Source: Isoetes taiwanensis
Taxonomy: Eukaryota > Streptophyta > Lycopodiopsida > Isoetales > Isoetaceae
Length of the DNA: 64,000 bases
NCBI GenBank assembly: GCA_021234155.1
Contig: JAJEKV010000091.1
Location: 999,501-1,063,500 of the forward strand
Direction of reading: 5' to 3'
Part shown: positions 21,765-34,543 of the stretch, in pieces
How positions within the stretch are numbered: the first letter of the stretch is position 1
Layout: each line of letters opens with the position of its first letter
The notes under the pieces: model-generated
Told to the model about the DNA's origin: nothing
Database searches by the model: none
What the model saw: the letters and a program-made list of their open reading frames with translations, nothing else
Program-made: the position numbers and the translations under genes

Positions 21765-24700
21765 TTTCAAATTCATCATGGAGAATCTGTGTTAAGTCCC
21801 AAACAGTCAAAGATACCTCCCCAAGTTCCTTTTGAGTTCCCGTGTTGGTGGAAGAAGCTTATTGATCGTGTAAATATGTCCTCTGCATCATTTTTATTTC
21901 CTACAACAATAGTTATGCCTAATTTCAATGTTTAAGTTCAAAATAGAATATTCTACACACAAGAAACTTTGTGTATAGAATATGTAAGAATAGAATTGAT
22001 GGAAATCCATCTCAAACGTCACCTCAAACGAAACACCAGATTCACATTGCGAAATATTTGCTCTTGCGGAATGCCAATGACATTCGGTTGATCTATTATT
22101 GCTATTGCCTGATAATCTTCCTATTGTTTTCAAGCATTTTATATTTTTTTGGGGTTAATTATGCGACTCATGATTAATCTTCCTATTGTTTTCAAGCATT
22201 TTTTACCTTTTTTGGAGACTTATTATAAGCTTTGCTAGTGCAATAGTTCACACTTCTTCTCCTTGCACTTTGTTTTTCAGATGTGATTCCCTCAAAACCT
22301 GTTCTTTTTAATCTCTGGATAAAGAAATAGGGTGCTGACGCATAGTGGCTTACCCTCTTGAAACTTGTACGTGGATGAAGGAGAGTTATAATAGAGCTTG
22401 AAGTTAAATTGGTTGCACCAATTGTCATTATGAAATATATTTATGTTTTTCAGATGATTGCCAAACAAGGCCTTGTAGGATTGTCAATATTTTGGCTGTT
22501 TGCATTGTGTCTTTCAAAATGTATTTATTGATGTATTTATTGACATAGTGTCGGCCTATGCCGAATGAAAAATGCTCTTTTTACTTTAGGTCTTGTTTTG
22601 AAATATCAATATTTACCTTGCGAGTTCAATATCCATAGGCAATGCACTTTCGGGCTTGGGAAACCAACTATTCTACGAGCATATAAGCCTATTGATAAGA
22701 TTTTTCAAAAAGGCAAATCTGTATTTAGAACAATATTTTATACTTAAAGGTTTATGAGAGACTAATCTAGTTCAAAGGAGTTTAAGGTATACAAAACATC
22801 ATGAATATAGATAGATGCTAGAACGATCAATCCTTTGATGGTACATGTTTATCACCAAGGAGACTTGTTCATAAACGCGGCATCTAGGCATGTGTATCAA
22901 CGTGATTCGCCTTAACATGCTGCATTGGCTTCTGGTTCCAAAGATTGAGGTTGCGGATAAGTAGCATCTTCTTCAATTGAGCAACCAATAGTGGCAAAAA
23001 TATGTTTCGAATTGTCGTGGCACACATGTTTTTATCATTTTTGTGGTCTTGAATGATTTTTTTGAGCCTATCTAATATATATTCAATTTTATTTTTCTAT
23101 ATTTTTTTCATCACTTACATTAAATATGGAGTACACAATGGTTGAATAAAAAGGGGTAACATTCATTGCGAAGGTACAATGGCTATAAAGGAGGAGATAT
23201 TTTTACACACTTTTTTCTATTTTACGGTCTTTAGTATATTGGTGGATTCTAACTAGAATGATTGGAGTTTTTTAACGCCACGTCTGAATGTATGTGAGGG
23301 AGGCGTGAGGGAGGCAATGTAGCTTTGAACCAAAAATACAACAATAAAAATAGAAAGGGAAACACAACAGCGACGAGCTCAGGGCAAATAAAAAGTGGCC
23401 AACTTTCCTTTATCTAATTTTTTTTTTTCGGAATTCTATTTTTGGGATCCCTACTTGTGGCGGTCGAGAACAGCAAGCAGTACGGCTGCTTGAATTTCGG
23501 CTGCTTGAATTTGTGGATGACTTTGCAGGTGCAGGTGCAAGAAGTCATCCCTTACCGGATTTCGGGAAAAGGTGCTTGGATTTCAAAGGAAGACGCGGAC
23601 ACGGGAGTTTCAATAGCTAAGCTTGGATTTGAAAAGAAACTTTGCAGGTGCAGGTGCCACAAAAAATTGGCTTTTTGATCCTTCTTCTTCATCTCCTTCA
23701 AAAAAAACCCTTTTCTAATGTCTAGCTATGGTTATAGTTTTTTTCTGATTCAAAGCTCTGGATATGGCTTCCTCCGATGGAATATCATTTCCCATTATGA
23801 TTTTTTTGCACTAAGTCATGCTGTACCCAAATGTTTTTCACTAAATCCCGCCATAGCCATTTGTTGCAAAGGACCCATTTGGCAGAGTGTCAACGCACGC
23901 ACATTTCTCTTCCAGGAATGGGGTCAATTCAACTCCGGCCGATTGGAAAGCCAAATTTTAATTCTAATTTTGATAAGCAACAAATAAATATGCAGGGCAA
24001 TACCTGGCGACCCGATTCAACATTTGTAGCCATATCCCGAAGCTAGATTCAGCATGTCGCCAGAAGAAAGGGGGCGAGATTTGGCTATGGCAGACAGAGA
24101 AGAGGCGTTGATAATCCGCAAAAGAAGAGGCTGGATTGGATAAATTAAGAGAAGAAGCCGGATTGGATGGATTAAAAGACGAACTGAAGAATTTGGCGGA
24201 ATTAGACTGTCTGACTGCTGAGGCAGGCGAGCGATCGAAGCAAAGAAAGCCCTGTATTTCTCTCGGAACACATAGCAGTGGATTTCAAAAGAAAATTAAA
24301 CACAACTGATTGACGACGGGGAGAAAATATGAATTTTTTTTTGGCGGACGAAAAAAAGGAAACTGATTTATATATGGTTAGATAGCAATATATCTAATAT
24401 GTTTCTTGTTTTTTCATGATTCTTCCACTTGCAGCATCTTTAGAATTGTTTTAGTAGGCAGTTCCAGTTTCATGTCATTTACTTCCATGTTTCCAATCCG
24501 TAGAGTTGCATCTTGTTGCATTTCACAGAGTCCTGATGCGATGTAAAAATATTGAAGGAGAAATCAAGGTTTTAACAGAAAGTAGAAAACATCTTACGGC
24601 CATTGTAATGCAAACATTTAAAACCTAAAGATCAAATGACTTTCCAAGCTCAAAAAATAGATGCAGCAACTTATTAGTTCACGAGATTTGGCACATAGTC

Positions 24701-24863
24701 CTAATCTAACCCTAAGATCATGCAATCTGGCAGATAACTCAGAAGATTGCAAGAAATAAGCAAGGCAGCCACAATTTGGCCAAACCTGACTTGAAAAACT
24801 CTACCTTATCCTCCTCCCCTCTCATATTTTTGAAACTGGCTCGGCTTCTTCATCTATTCGAGA
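21765..24863. other. gene-poor AT-rich stretch
   Basis: No gene is recognised. A 35-bp phrase (TAATCTTCCTATTGTTTTCA and following bases) is duplicated at 22,113 and 22,175 with a 62-bp period. TTTGCAGGTGCAGGTGC occurs twice, at about 23,523 and 23,640. The section 23,400-24,300 has longer open frames than its surroundings, but no motif. Confidence 0.5.
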
Positions 24864-24951
24864 CATTAATAGAAACAGAGCAAAACTTCGAGCTCCAATA
24901 ACAGAGCCATTAATAGAAACAGAGCAAAATTTCGAGCTCCAATAAATAAAG
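24864..24951. repeat. tandem duplication, 44-bp unit
   Basis: Two adjacent copies of a unit beginning CATTAATAGAAACAGAGCAA with one or two differences, about 250 bp upstream of the transporter fragment. Confidence 0.9.
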
Positions 24952-25197
24952 TTTTGCAAGAAATGAAGTCCGTCATAGCTGCCGAATCTCCAGCCTTTTT
25001 GTACGCCTTCAAAGCGGTCACCCCTCCTGAACCAATAATCCAAAACGATTCATTTCTCTTCGCACTTCAGGCCTACGATCCAGATTCGTATTCTCAGATT
25101 CAGAACCTGTCATACACTTCTCAAATCTAGCGTATTTATTGCATTAGCCCAATCCAGCAACCTATTACTCTGTTTCTTGGTCCAAATCCGGGTAATG

Positions 25198-25476
25198 ACG
25201 GATATGCAGCAAGCTCCTCAAGCTTGGGTGAGAAGAGGAAGTAATCCGAAGCTCGAAAGTGTAATACAAATGGATTCGCCAAGTACTCCGCTACTGCATG
25301 GCAAGAATAATGCAAATATGATGGCCGGACTTACAACATCGTTTATAATAGCGGCATGGTACACATCAAACATAGGGGTTTTGCTACTAAACAAATATTT
25401 GCTCAGCATTTTCGGCTTCAGGTACCCAGTTTTCCTCACCATGCTGCATATGTGTTCTTGCTCTGTAGTGAACTAA
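25198..25476 (+). pseudogene. first exon fragment of a nucleotide-sugar/triose-phosphate-type transporter
   Basis: The frame (an earlier in-frame ATG lies at 25,177) encodes a short variable head ([11 protein letters not shown]) and then the first membrane segment and loop of the plant NST/TPT family: [42 protein letters not shown]. Those motifs are typical of the Golgi UDP-sugar transporter subgroup. The family usually has about 300-350 residues and ten membrane helices. Here the reading stops after the start of the second helix at a TGA/TAA pair. No further exon of the family is recognisable in the next 8 kb. It is either a 5' gene fragment cut off by rearrangement, or a real exon 1 with a weak donor (CT|GTAGTG) and very distant remaining exons. 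Confidence 0.75.
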
Positions 25477-25499
25477 GAAATTTTAAGCTCAGGGCCGCT

Positions 25500-27810
25500 G
25501 CATCTCCAAAACCCCAATATGCCCGGGTTCTCATAGCTTTGCACAAATCATCATAGCTCTCTGCATCAAGGTATTTTGATCAAACGCAGACTCACCGGCC
25601 TCTTATCTCTGAGCTCTTCTTAGAAGTCATTGAGCCCTTCCTGGAAGTCATTGCTTTGCCGGACAGTAGCCGCCAAAGCCAATGCTCAGAACAGGGCGCA
25701 GAACAGGGCCGTCAATTTTTCATCTTTTTTTCTTAAAGCCCCTATCCCCCCCCGGAAATACGTGGCAAGCATCAACCCGAATATGCCTAAGGCATCTTGC
25801 CCATGAGAGTTATATATGTTTAGATAAGATTAACATAAATAGCAATGCTAAGGGTAGGTTCACACCTACCGTTATGTTATATTAAAACTTAACTTTTAAC
25901 ATCCTACCCGTTATTATATGACTAAATTATTTTGCATTTTACACCAACCGTTATGTTCGGATTTGAGTTCGCATGCGAATGGTTAAGTTAATTTTCTAAC
26001 ATAATGAATTCAGTTAAAAAGAGGTTCAGCGAAAATTTTAGTGGCCCCGGCGGGCCATTTGGCCCCGAGTTACCTATTCTAGCAAAATACCGTGGCCGGC
26101 CTGAGTAGGATGAGTTAGCTATGTAATAGGTGCGGATTCGCCTAATAGGTGCGGATTCGCCATTTCATAACAATAAATTGGCAGATAAAGAATTGGAATG
26201 GCCAATTCATTATTTTATAATTTGGGACATATTAGTATATTGGCCATTTGAGTTTCATGGATGACGGATATTAGCCAACAAAATGGCCATTTTTAGCATG
26301 GGACCACTCCCAAGAGAATAACAGGGATTTTTATCATAGCCTATACCTACTTACAAAACGTATTAATTGTAAACAAATATTTTTGAACTATATGATGGCA
26401 AAAGAATCTGCTCCTTTGGATCTATTAATATATAACTTGAGTTATTAGATTTAATTGAGCATATTATGTAAGGTGTTAGAATCAATATTGGTAGATTGCC
26501 ATCTCAATTTGTTATGTGTCTAAATTTGGCCACTTCAAGTGCTAAAAAGTTGAAGAAGGAATCGCCATTTGGGTTAGACTTGCATTGAAAAAAAATAGCA
26601 AAAGTGGCCATTTCAGGCCTCACTTCAATAGTGAAATTACATAAGGAATGGTCAATTCACTTTACTTAGAAAAAATTATAAGGTGCTTAAAATTTTCCCT
26701 GAAGAGATTCACACCAATAATTATGTTAGTGGCTAACACAACGGATTTTGTTAAAATTAGGTTTGTTAAAATTAGGTTCATACATAAGTTGTTATATTAG
26801 TGGGTGAGCAATTTTTTTTTTTTGAGGGAGCGAAGTTTTTTTTTTTTATATTATTTCAGAATAATAAGTACAATTGTTTCAGACATATAGGAGAAGCCTC
26901 AACATCTTCGTCCTTTATGTGCAGAAAATTATTCTGTAAGCTAATATACATGAATCGCATGGTAATCTCCCATATGGTGACCAGAGTAGACAAGAAGATA
27001 CCAGGAAAAACTCCTCGCTTTCTTTTTACATATTGAAGAACCAAAGCTTGATAACTGGAGACATTGAACAGAGAAGGAAGTACCATAATATGAGATCAAC
27101 TTAGTTGCTGCATTGTCGGGATGTAAAACAGTCAGCCTAAGTAGGCTAGAATATGTAGCAAAATAACAGGGGGTTTTTTTTGTGGTTTTATACGGTTTTT
27201 CATATGGTTTTCCTATGATTTTGACGTTGTATTCGTGGAGGCATACTAAATAGTATTTCTAGAGTGCGCCCTTTTTGGTTCGTTGATTTGGGTTGGTTTT
27301 AACAATCCGACGGTGGTTGTTTACCTTGTATCTAATTTTTGGTTAAAGAAAGATGAAAAAAAAATTGCTAGGCATGCAAGGCTCGGGCTCTTCCACTTTA
27401 GGGTCGATCATTTTAGGGGTTTTAGGGCTCTATGGATTTGCTATGTTCATAGTGTTGTTGTGGGAGACAGATTGAAATGGCTTAAAAGTTCTTGTTGATC
27501 CCCTTCGTAAGCTGGTTCTAGCCTCCAGCGTTGATGTTCGATTTGCTTTTCTTGGTTTATCTGTCGCTGTGATGAAGTGCAGCGCATTTCATTCTTCTTT
27601 TTCCGTCGAACTGAGGCGCGTCATACACCTGCAAAATTATGGGGCAAAGCTTGCTGCGCCCAGACTCTGCCTCGCCAAAGACACGCGCGACAGATGAAGC
27701 TCTGGGTCCGCTCAAGTGTTTCTCTTGAACTGCAGGAAGCTGGTTCAACCGGATCTTTGAAAGCTTGATTATTTCTTGTAGAAAGGTCTTCCAGTATACA
27801 GGCTTATTTA
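25500..27810. other. AT-rich transposon-like stretch
   Basis: No gene is recognised. The phrase TTCACACC-TACCGTTATGTTA recurs with changes at about 25,858, 25,945, 26,706 and 26,773. A 19-bp unit with GGTGCGGATTCGCC is doubled at 26,124-26,161. Poly(T) runs lie at 26,811 and 26,835. The repeated phrase suggests subterminal repeats of a non-autonomous element. Confidence 0.4.
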
Positions 27811-27811
27811 C

Positions 27812-28255
27812 GATCCGGCAGCATCCTTTCAGGTCTTGGTAAGGCAAGGGTTTGGTGAGGCAAGTGCTTGGAGCGATTTCGAAAGCAGGATTCAGCAACT
27901 TCAAGGTCTGTTCTTTAACTATTTTTTCCATTCGCAGGGCCTTAGGTCTATTTTTCCCCGGTTCCACGGTTCAGGTGCGCTTGGTGCACTAGGAAAGAAA
28001 ATGGCGCACCTCATAGATCCGGCAAATCCTTTCGTGTCCGGTAAGGCAAGGGTTTGGTGGGGCAAGGGTTTAGAGCGACTTCGAAAGCAGGATTCGCAAC
28101 TTCAAGGTCTGTTCTTTAACTCTTTTTTCCATCCGCAGGGCCTTAGGTCTATTTTTTTTTGTTCCATGGTTCACCTTTTTTTCGCGCAGGCCTTGGTGTG
28201 GTCGGGCAAGAAAAAAAAAATGGCGCACCCATATCCGCAGACCTCATGCCGGCAA
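27812..28255. repeat. tandem duplication of a ~203-bp unit
   Basis: GATCCGGCA, GGTAAGGCAAGGGTTTGGTG, AACTTCAAGGTCTGTTCTTT and AGGGCCTTAGGTCTA appear in the same order at 27,812 onward and again at 28,016 onward, period about 203 bp. Reading frames run through copy 1 on both strands, but neither frame survives in copy 2, so I do not call a gene. Confidence 0.85.
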
Positions 28256-29399
28256 ATCGAGAGAAACCTCCAACACGCTACCCATGCGTAAAACTCACGG
28301 CGCTTTGAATCAAAACGTTATTGATTGATTCCAAGTTTACACCACCGTAGAAGGTAATCAATTGGCTTCCCGAATATTAACCCGTGGGATAATCAGTTTA
28401 ATGGATGCTCATATATTGCGTAAGCAAGAACGCCGGGTTCAAGTTACCCACAATATTCTCGCAGAGCAATTAAAAGGAAACTTCCGATCGAATATAGAAG
28501 TAAGTTGGAGCTTCTACTAACGCTATCCTTACATTGCTTAATGTGCCAATCTTGTTTCCTCGGCTTTAGCTAACTTCAAAACTAACGATAATTAATGTAC
28601 AAGAAACACAATGAGTATGTCAACTCTATCACTCATTCTGCCTTGAAAGATCTCTTATATAAAGTTCCGGAATCCTGCTTATAGTTCCATGAACTAAATT
28701 GCTGTTGTATATAAATGGGCATCCAAGGCTACATTTGTTGCTGAATTTTGCCACCAATATAACTCCATGAATGTAATTTATCCAATTAGTCCGCTGTATG
28801 TATTTGAAGTTTTAAATTTTATCTCATCTATTTTTCATATTCCTTGCTAGAAGAACTTGGAATGGCTTTGAAGTTCTTGCTACATATACGATTGGCTGCC
28901 CTCTATTGTGGATTATCCAGTAACGTAGTGGTTGTTCATGAACACCTCAACCATGAAGGGCTTGATGTCAAAGTGTGTTGTCTCAAAAAGTCTTGTGACA
29001 AAAGTCATGTGTTTGTCCGAAACAAACAAGATGTAATGGAAACAAACAGATGTAAAATCGAATGTCGCCTTAAGATTACTATAAAAATGCTTTTGTGTTT
29101 CATTGGCTTGAAAAATGACTTTCCTTTTTGAGGTATTTAAGCCACCTATGCCATATGCTTATGAATGCTTGCCATGGCGAAATAGGCTTGCATTGACACA
29201 AGCACATGTTACCATATGCACTAGCATATGCATATGTGCAATTTACAATAGTTTACGTGATTCTTGTATTGCAATATTCAAATTACGAGATAATGAATAT
29301 AATGATTACATAAAATGTACTCATAGTAGTTTTGCAATGGAAATAACTTGTTTGTCTTGATCTTATTGTGTTTTTTAGTAATCAATATTTAGGCCCATA
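28256..29399. other. no recognisable gene
   Basis: An open frame at about 28,335-28,520 (contains MDAHILRKQERRVQ) looks protein-like in composition but matches nothing I know. The rest is AT-rich and featureless. Confidence 0.4.
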
Positions 29400-29935
29400 G
29401 GTTAGGGCCCGGCAAATTCCAAAATTTTTTTTATATAACAATGAACACACAACTACCATTAACATTATTAACGAAACCATTGCATTTAACATATTTAAAT
29501 TAAAATTAAAATCCCCTTTAAACCCCTTTGGTTTGGGTGCATATTCACACCTGGGTTACGAGGGGCGGCCGAGAGCTCCAAAAATATATTTACAATACAT
29601 GTACAAAATCACACCATTAAGTACGTTCTCTCAAACCTTATAGTATTTTGCAAATTTTAATATACAGTATACAAAAACTTGTACATGCATACCCCACAAA
29701 CGAGGATCGCTATGTACGGTCCAGATCTTGGAATAAAGGGCAAATATGCCTATCCGACAGCTCTCGTTGCCCGGAGTAACCCCCCGTGTGAATATGCACC
29801 CAAACCAAAGGGGGTTTAAGGGGGATTTTAATTTTAATTTAAATATGTTAAATGCAATGGTTTGCGTTAATAATGTTAATGGTAGTTGTGTGTTCCTGCT
29901 CAAATAATATTCCTAGCTTGGCCCTAAATTGATCC
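29400..29935. repeat. foldback element: ~108-bp near-perfect inverted repeat with diverged extensions
   Basis: The left arm 29,443-29,550 (begins GAACACACAACTACCATTAA) is the reverse complement of the right arm at about 29,782-29,896, with only a few differences. Weaker pairing continues inward (GGGTTAC and CGAGAGCT on both sides) and outward (TTAGGGCC on both sides). The whole structure is about 530 bp around a ~225-bp centre. It could be a MITE or two LTR fragments in opposite orientation. Confidence 0.85.
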
Positions 29936-32036
29936 CATTTCTTGCACTTCAAATCCATTCTAAAAATTCCAAAATTCCACAAAGACCTCCTGATAAAAGA
30001 TAGATTCTGATCATATCTTGAATATCCTGAACCTTTCTTGCTAGTAAGAAAGAACGGGAGGAGAAAATGACAGAAATAGCCAACAATTTTCCAGGCTCTG
30101 TATAAAAACACAGGCTGCAAAATTTTACATGCCACGAAACGCCTCTGTTCAAGAACTCACAAAATTTCATTCCACCTTATAAGCATCTGCGCTGTTTCAG
30201 TGTAATCTTTGCAGGAAAGATTATAATGGTAAGAGCAATAGAATGAAATACCACGTTAATGGTTTACCTGAGACCAAGAAACCGCCCTAAAGATGCTTTT
30301 AAAGTCACAAATTTACCAGCCAATGGTGAAAGATCTGGTAGATCCAGACCCGAAAAGCTATTTGCCGTGATCCCTGCTAGTCGCTGACTTGATCCTAAAC
30401 AAATTCAAGATGTTGCAGCAGTTCCAAAAAGGCACGAAAAGGGGCGGCCTCTCCTTGCCGCCGTCGCCGTAGCCGCAGGCGCCAAGAACCATGTTTTTAG
30501 CAAAAATTAATTTAACCGTCTTGTCCTCTCAGGGAGGGGAGAACATTTGCACTACAATCGTTTAATTTTTTTAAGAAATTACTAAATTTTAACGTAACAG
30601 AATCATGTGTGAACCACAACTTTAACGGAATTAAACTCGTTAAAAATTAACCCCCGCCTTAACTGTCATAGGCCTAACGGAAATTTATAACGGGAATGGT
30701 GTGAACCCAATGAACAGAATTGTTTTTAACTTAACTGAATTTAACCCTATAGTGTGAGCCCATCCTAAATAGTTTGTCAAACATCGTAATCTCCACGTCC
30801 CCCCCCCCTCCCGTGCGCAGTTCTCGTCTCTCTAAGAATTGTGAGCTACTCCAAGAGTTGTGAGCTTACAAGAGGCAGATGCCCTTAGAATTGGTTTTAG
30901 TCAAATGTTTTTAGTAAAGCCAATGTAGAGATACTTTAGAGTCATTCTAGAGTTGGATGTCGTGTCAAATGCCTTTAGTAAGTCATTGTAGAGATGTCTT
31001 TAGACTTGTTGTAGAGTCAAATGCCTTTAGTTGAGAATTGGATTGAGCTATATTTTAGCATGCACATAGACTGGTGTTGTTTTAATGTCCACAAAGGAGA
31101 GAGTCGCCGTAGAATGTTATAGTACATTTGGAGCTAGAAATACAAACCTATTTTACATGAGAACCTTTCGCAATTGGTCTAAAAGGTGAGCTAGAAATCC
31201 AAATTTTGTAATCACCATAATGACTATAGAGATCATCTTTGAGAAAACTTCTTAGCTAACAACGTGTATTTTAGGTGCATTGTATTTTAAGTTGATCATT
31301 GGACAATGAAGAACACAAATATATTATATAAAAGTGCATCTGATTTCCATCATGGTTATTGTCCTTTTAGATCAACATTTGAGAGTCCTTTGACGAGATA
31401 AAATTGTTGGAAAAATCTAATGTGCATTGTTTTTTTGATGTTTCTAGGTTACACATACAATATCCTCATTTCTTTAAAGGAATACATGGATCGACAAGTA
31501 AGGAGATTTAAAGTCAAAAGTTTTGCTAGAAACTCTTTTTCAATCTTGCTCCTTCATGAGATCTTAGCTTTGATAAGTAAAATCATTCATTATTATTATA
31601 TTATGTTTACGAGTAGGTATCTAGTTACTTTCCCAGGCTAAAGGAGCAGACTTATGATGTGGAAAATGTTTACAAATGCCCCAGATTCTCAATGCTTTAT
31701 GTAGTATAATTGGTTAGAATTGTTATTCCGAACAATATTTTGTCCAGAACCATATGATATGTAGACTTGTGTATTTGGAGGTTTGATAAGTTGAAATTAG
31801 GGGATTCCCCCATTTTTGTGAACTATATTTATCGTTGTCAATGGTGCAACGCTGAGACGTATTGTTAGAGCAGAGAAAATAACATGGCGATATGGTATTT
31901 CTTTTCTACTACTAAAGGACTTCGTCCTACAAGAACTTTATATAATCCTATATTATTTCAACAAATAGAGTCACCTTTTATAACTTAACTGTTTTCTAGC
32001 TAGACTAACCCTAATGCCGAGTACAGCATTATTCCA
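29936..32036. other. gene-poor stretch
   Basis: No gene is recognised. At 30,560-30,775 the phrase GTGTGAACC with nearby TAACGG recurs, in opposite orientation to the related phrase at 25.85-26.8 kb. An imperfect repeat with AGTCAAATG-TTTTAGT and TGTAGAGAT lies at about 30,895-31,030. The last ~60 bases may be the end of a gypsy polyprotein, because they run into a polypurine tract. Confidence 0.4.
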
Positions 32037-33560
32037 GGGGGGAGAATGTGACATTCCAGGTATTTATATGGTATACGTATACATACTATGACACGTCACC
32101 AGGATACAAGTAGACTCCTAGGGTGTCAATAGGGGATAACTTGGGCTAACCTAAAAGGGTTTTCTTTAGCTATGCTAAAATATTAGGGGATAATTAACCT
32201 AATTAGGCTAATTAGGTTATTAATTAGTTAAAGTCAGCCATTTGGGCAATGCCACCTGACCCAACTCGATTGGCCAAGCAGGACTTGCCAAGTTTGGAGG
32301 GTAAATTGGGGTCCTACCCCATTTCTGCCCCAAATCAATTTGGGGAGAGTGGAGGAAGGAGGAGCCACCAGCTGCTGTGACCAGACTTGAAGAATGGAAG
32401 CCCTTTGAGACAATGGCTCCAGCCAAGAGACCGATTAGTCCCTAGATAGTCCGTGCTTCAGCTAACACTTCTTTGATTAGATGGAATGGTTAATTTCTCT
32501 CTGATATATTACTATGATAGTGATGGATACTTTGATTATGATTGTGTTTTCTCTTTCTGTCCTTCTGTGTATCTGGGGGTTAAAGGGAGGGTAGAGACCT
32601 GAAAAGATATGTCTCTAGCTAGAACCCTTAAAACCCAGTAAATGCGGCCTGTGCACAAGAGCTCACCTGGCTATGGATGTTATAATCGTGATTCAAAGAC
32701 TGCACAAATCCACTACACGCCGGTGAACGGGAGTGGAGTCTTGCCTAAGCGGGCTACAAGACTCCTACAAAGGTGCTAGGGTTTATATAGTCCCCGCTGG
32801 GGCTGGGTATGGTCCAACACCTCCTGGGTCGCAGGAGACGTGCCCCATATGGACGTCCTGGGCTCAATGAGTGCGCCAAGGCGGCCTATGGATTCTGGGG
32901 GGTTTAAGTCGGGTACGGATGCGGGGGTCGCTAAGGAGGCACACATCCTCTAGTACACCCAGGGATCTATCATGGTCTGGAAGGGGACACCTCTCTGACC
33001 TGCCTCATCGGACTGGGGAGATGTAACCCGGAGTAGTCTCATAGGGTGATTCCACGGGATTGCATCTCCTGAAGGCTAAAATCACGCCATAGCATGTTTC
33101 AGCCTATCTGCAAAGTGTGCACAGGAGAGGAAGGGGGGATGGAGTGGACTACCCTAGCCATTGTTCTATGCTAGCCAACGCCATGTTATACCTCTGTCGC
33201 TGATATCTTGAGACCCTGACCGTCAGTCGACTTCCATGGAGTCTGAGCCCAGGGTAGAGCCTTACTTATGGGATATTGCTATGTATCATGTGTTCTATTG
33301 CGATTTAATTGATGATGATGGATGGGCCACCCTTCGTGGTGGTGTATTAATTTTAGCATGATTGTTGTGTGCTAACATGTATGTAGGCTACCGCTGTATA
33401 GGATTCCCATAGAGGACGTGGGACGAATGACACCGCGTTCCTCGCCCAGACGCTTGGCCATCCCAAGTGGTCTGAGGGGTGAAAGTATGCTGGTGGGTAG
33501 CAAAAAAATGCGACCCCAGCACCCAGCACCAGCACCCTTCATACTACTTTTTCCACCCTT
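32037..33560 (+). mobile_element. gypsy 3' LTR (or solo LTR) with polypurine tract
   Basis: GGGGGGAGAA (32,037-32,046) is directly followed by TGTGACATTCC. This polypurine tract plus LTR start is characteristic of plant gypsy elements of the chromovirus kind. A TATATAG box lies at about 32,784 after a GC-balanced region, as in a U3. The LTR 3' end is not certain, and a change in character near 33,560 is my rough limit. No intact pol is seen upstream, so the body was lost or is unrecognisable. Its orientation is + strand. Confidence 0.6.
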
Positions 33561-33807
33561 CACCAATTGAAGTGTAACCTATGCTATGCCCGTCACTTCA
33601 CATAGGGCGTACCCGTTTCAATCATAACCTTCTTACCGCCCACCGTAACTAATGATCGCGGACCAAAGGGTAGCTTAACTTTGAATTTGTAATTTCAACC
33701 GTGTTACCCACCTTTTGCTACTCCGCCAAATAGCCCATGAGAGAAGAAGCTCTAGAATTTCCGGATTCACCCAAGCTTAGTATTCCAAAACTCAAACGCC
33801 AAAAACT

Positions 33808-34543
33808 ATGGTGAAGAAGGTTGTTAATCCGCCGCTCACTCAAGAATTCCAATGGATGCCATGCGCAGGTAAGCAAAATGCAAATCCAATTTTGATGGCT
33901 TATGGTGCCCCGTTAATTTGTTTTTCTTGATTTCTTTCAGCCCGTAAGGAACGCGTGCCCTAAGACCCGACCGGCCGATTGCCGAACCGAGGAGGACTTC
34001 CATGCCTACGCGGGTCTATCAAACGAGGGTGTGCATCCCTCTCAATTTCGAACGGATGTGATATCGGCAGCAGCTGTAATATAATGAGGTTTGGGACACC
34101 AATGGTGTCATTCAACAAGACATCCATCGACAAAATAAGGCCGAGTAACGAAGAAGCTCTAATTGAGTCGTTGAGCAAGATATACCCGTAAGGATTGAAG
34201 AACGAGAAGTAAGGAAGACGGGTTTCTTTTTTTTTGCATTCAACAACCGCAAGAGGGCCAAGCAGATCCGTAAAATTTCAAGGTCAATTGGGCAGCAGGG
34301 CAGCAAAAAGCGAGCCTATTCGAGCAAGGTCAAGAGTGAACCCAAGACCCAAGGGCCCCTCGCGGAACACGCCAGAGCCCAAAGAAATCACAAACAGACA
34401 ACAAAGACCCGAAAGCATTGCAAAAAGCCACCTCAAGCAGTAATCAGAAAATTAGAAGGGAGGTTGTCATTCAGAGTACTTCAATGTGTCCAAAGAAGAT
34501 TCTCACCTTTTATGGGGAAAAATATTTCCCATCCGAAAGCATG
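33808..34543 (+). pseudogene. possible exons of an unknown gene
   Basis: ATG at 33,808 opens a 20-codon frame (MVKKVVNPPLTQEFQWMPCA) ending at a good donor, GCAG|GTAAGC (GT at 33,869). An acceptor, TTCTTTCAG, at 33,940 begins a second coding-like part with EEDFHAYAGLSNEGV. From about 34,254 a 95-codon frame without ATG runs to a TGA at 34,540. It is very rich in Lys, Arg, Gln and Ser, as in nuclear linker regions (KISRSIGQQGSKKRAYSS, KTQGPLAEHARAQRN). Frames change between the parts. These could be the N-terminal exons of the FCP1-like relic at 36.6 kb, since they share strand and order, but nothing proves the link. Confidence 0.35.

Noticed and set aside
26800-27086. Overlapping open frames on both strands beside poly(T) runs
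   Set aside because: The frames start in homopolymers, mirror each other and have no motif.
28335-28520. Open frame with MDAHILRKQERRVQ as an organelle-derived gene fragment
   Set aside because: It looks protein-like, but I cannot match it to any plastid or mitochondrial gene, and two frames are equally open.
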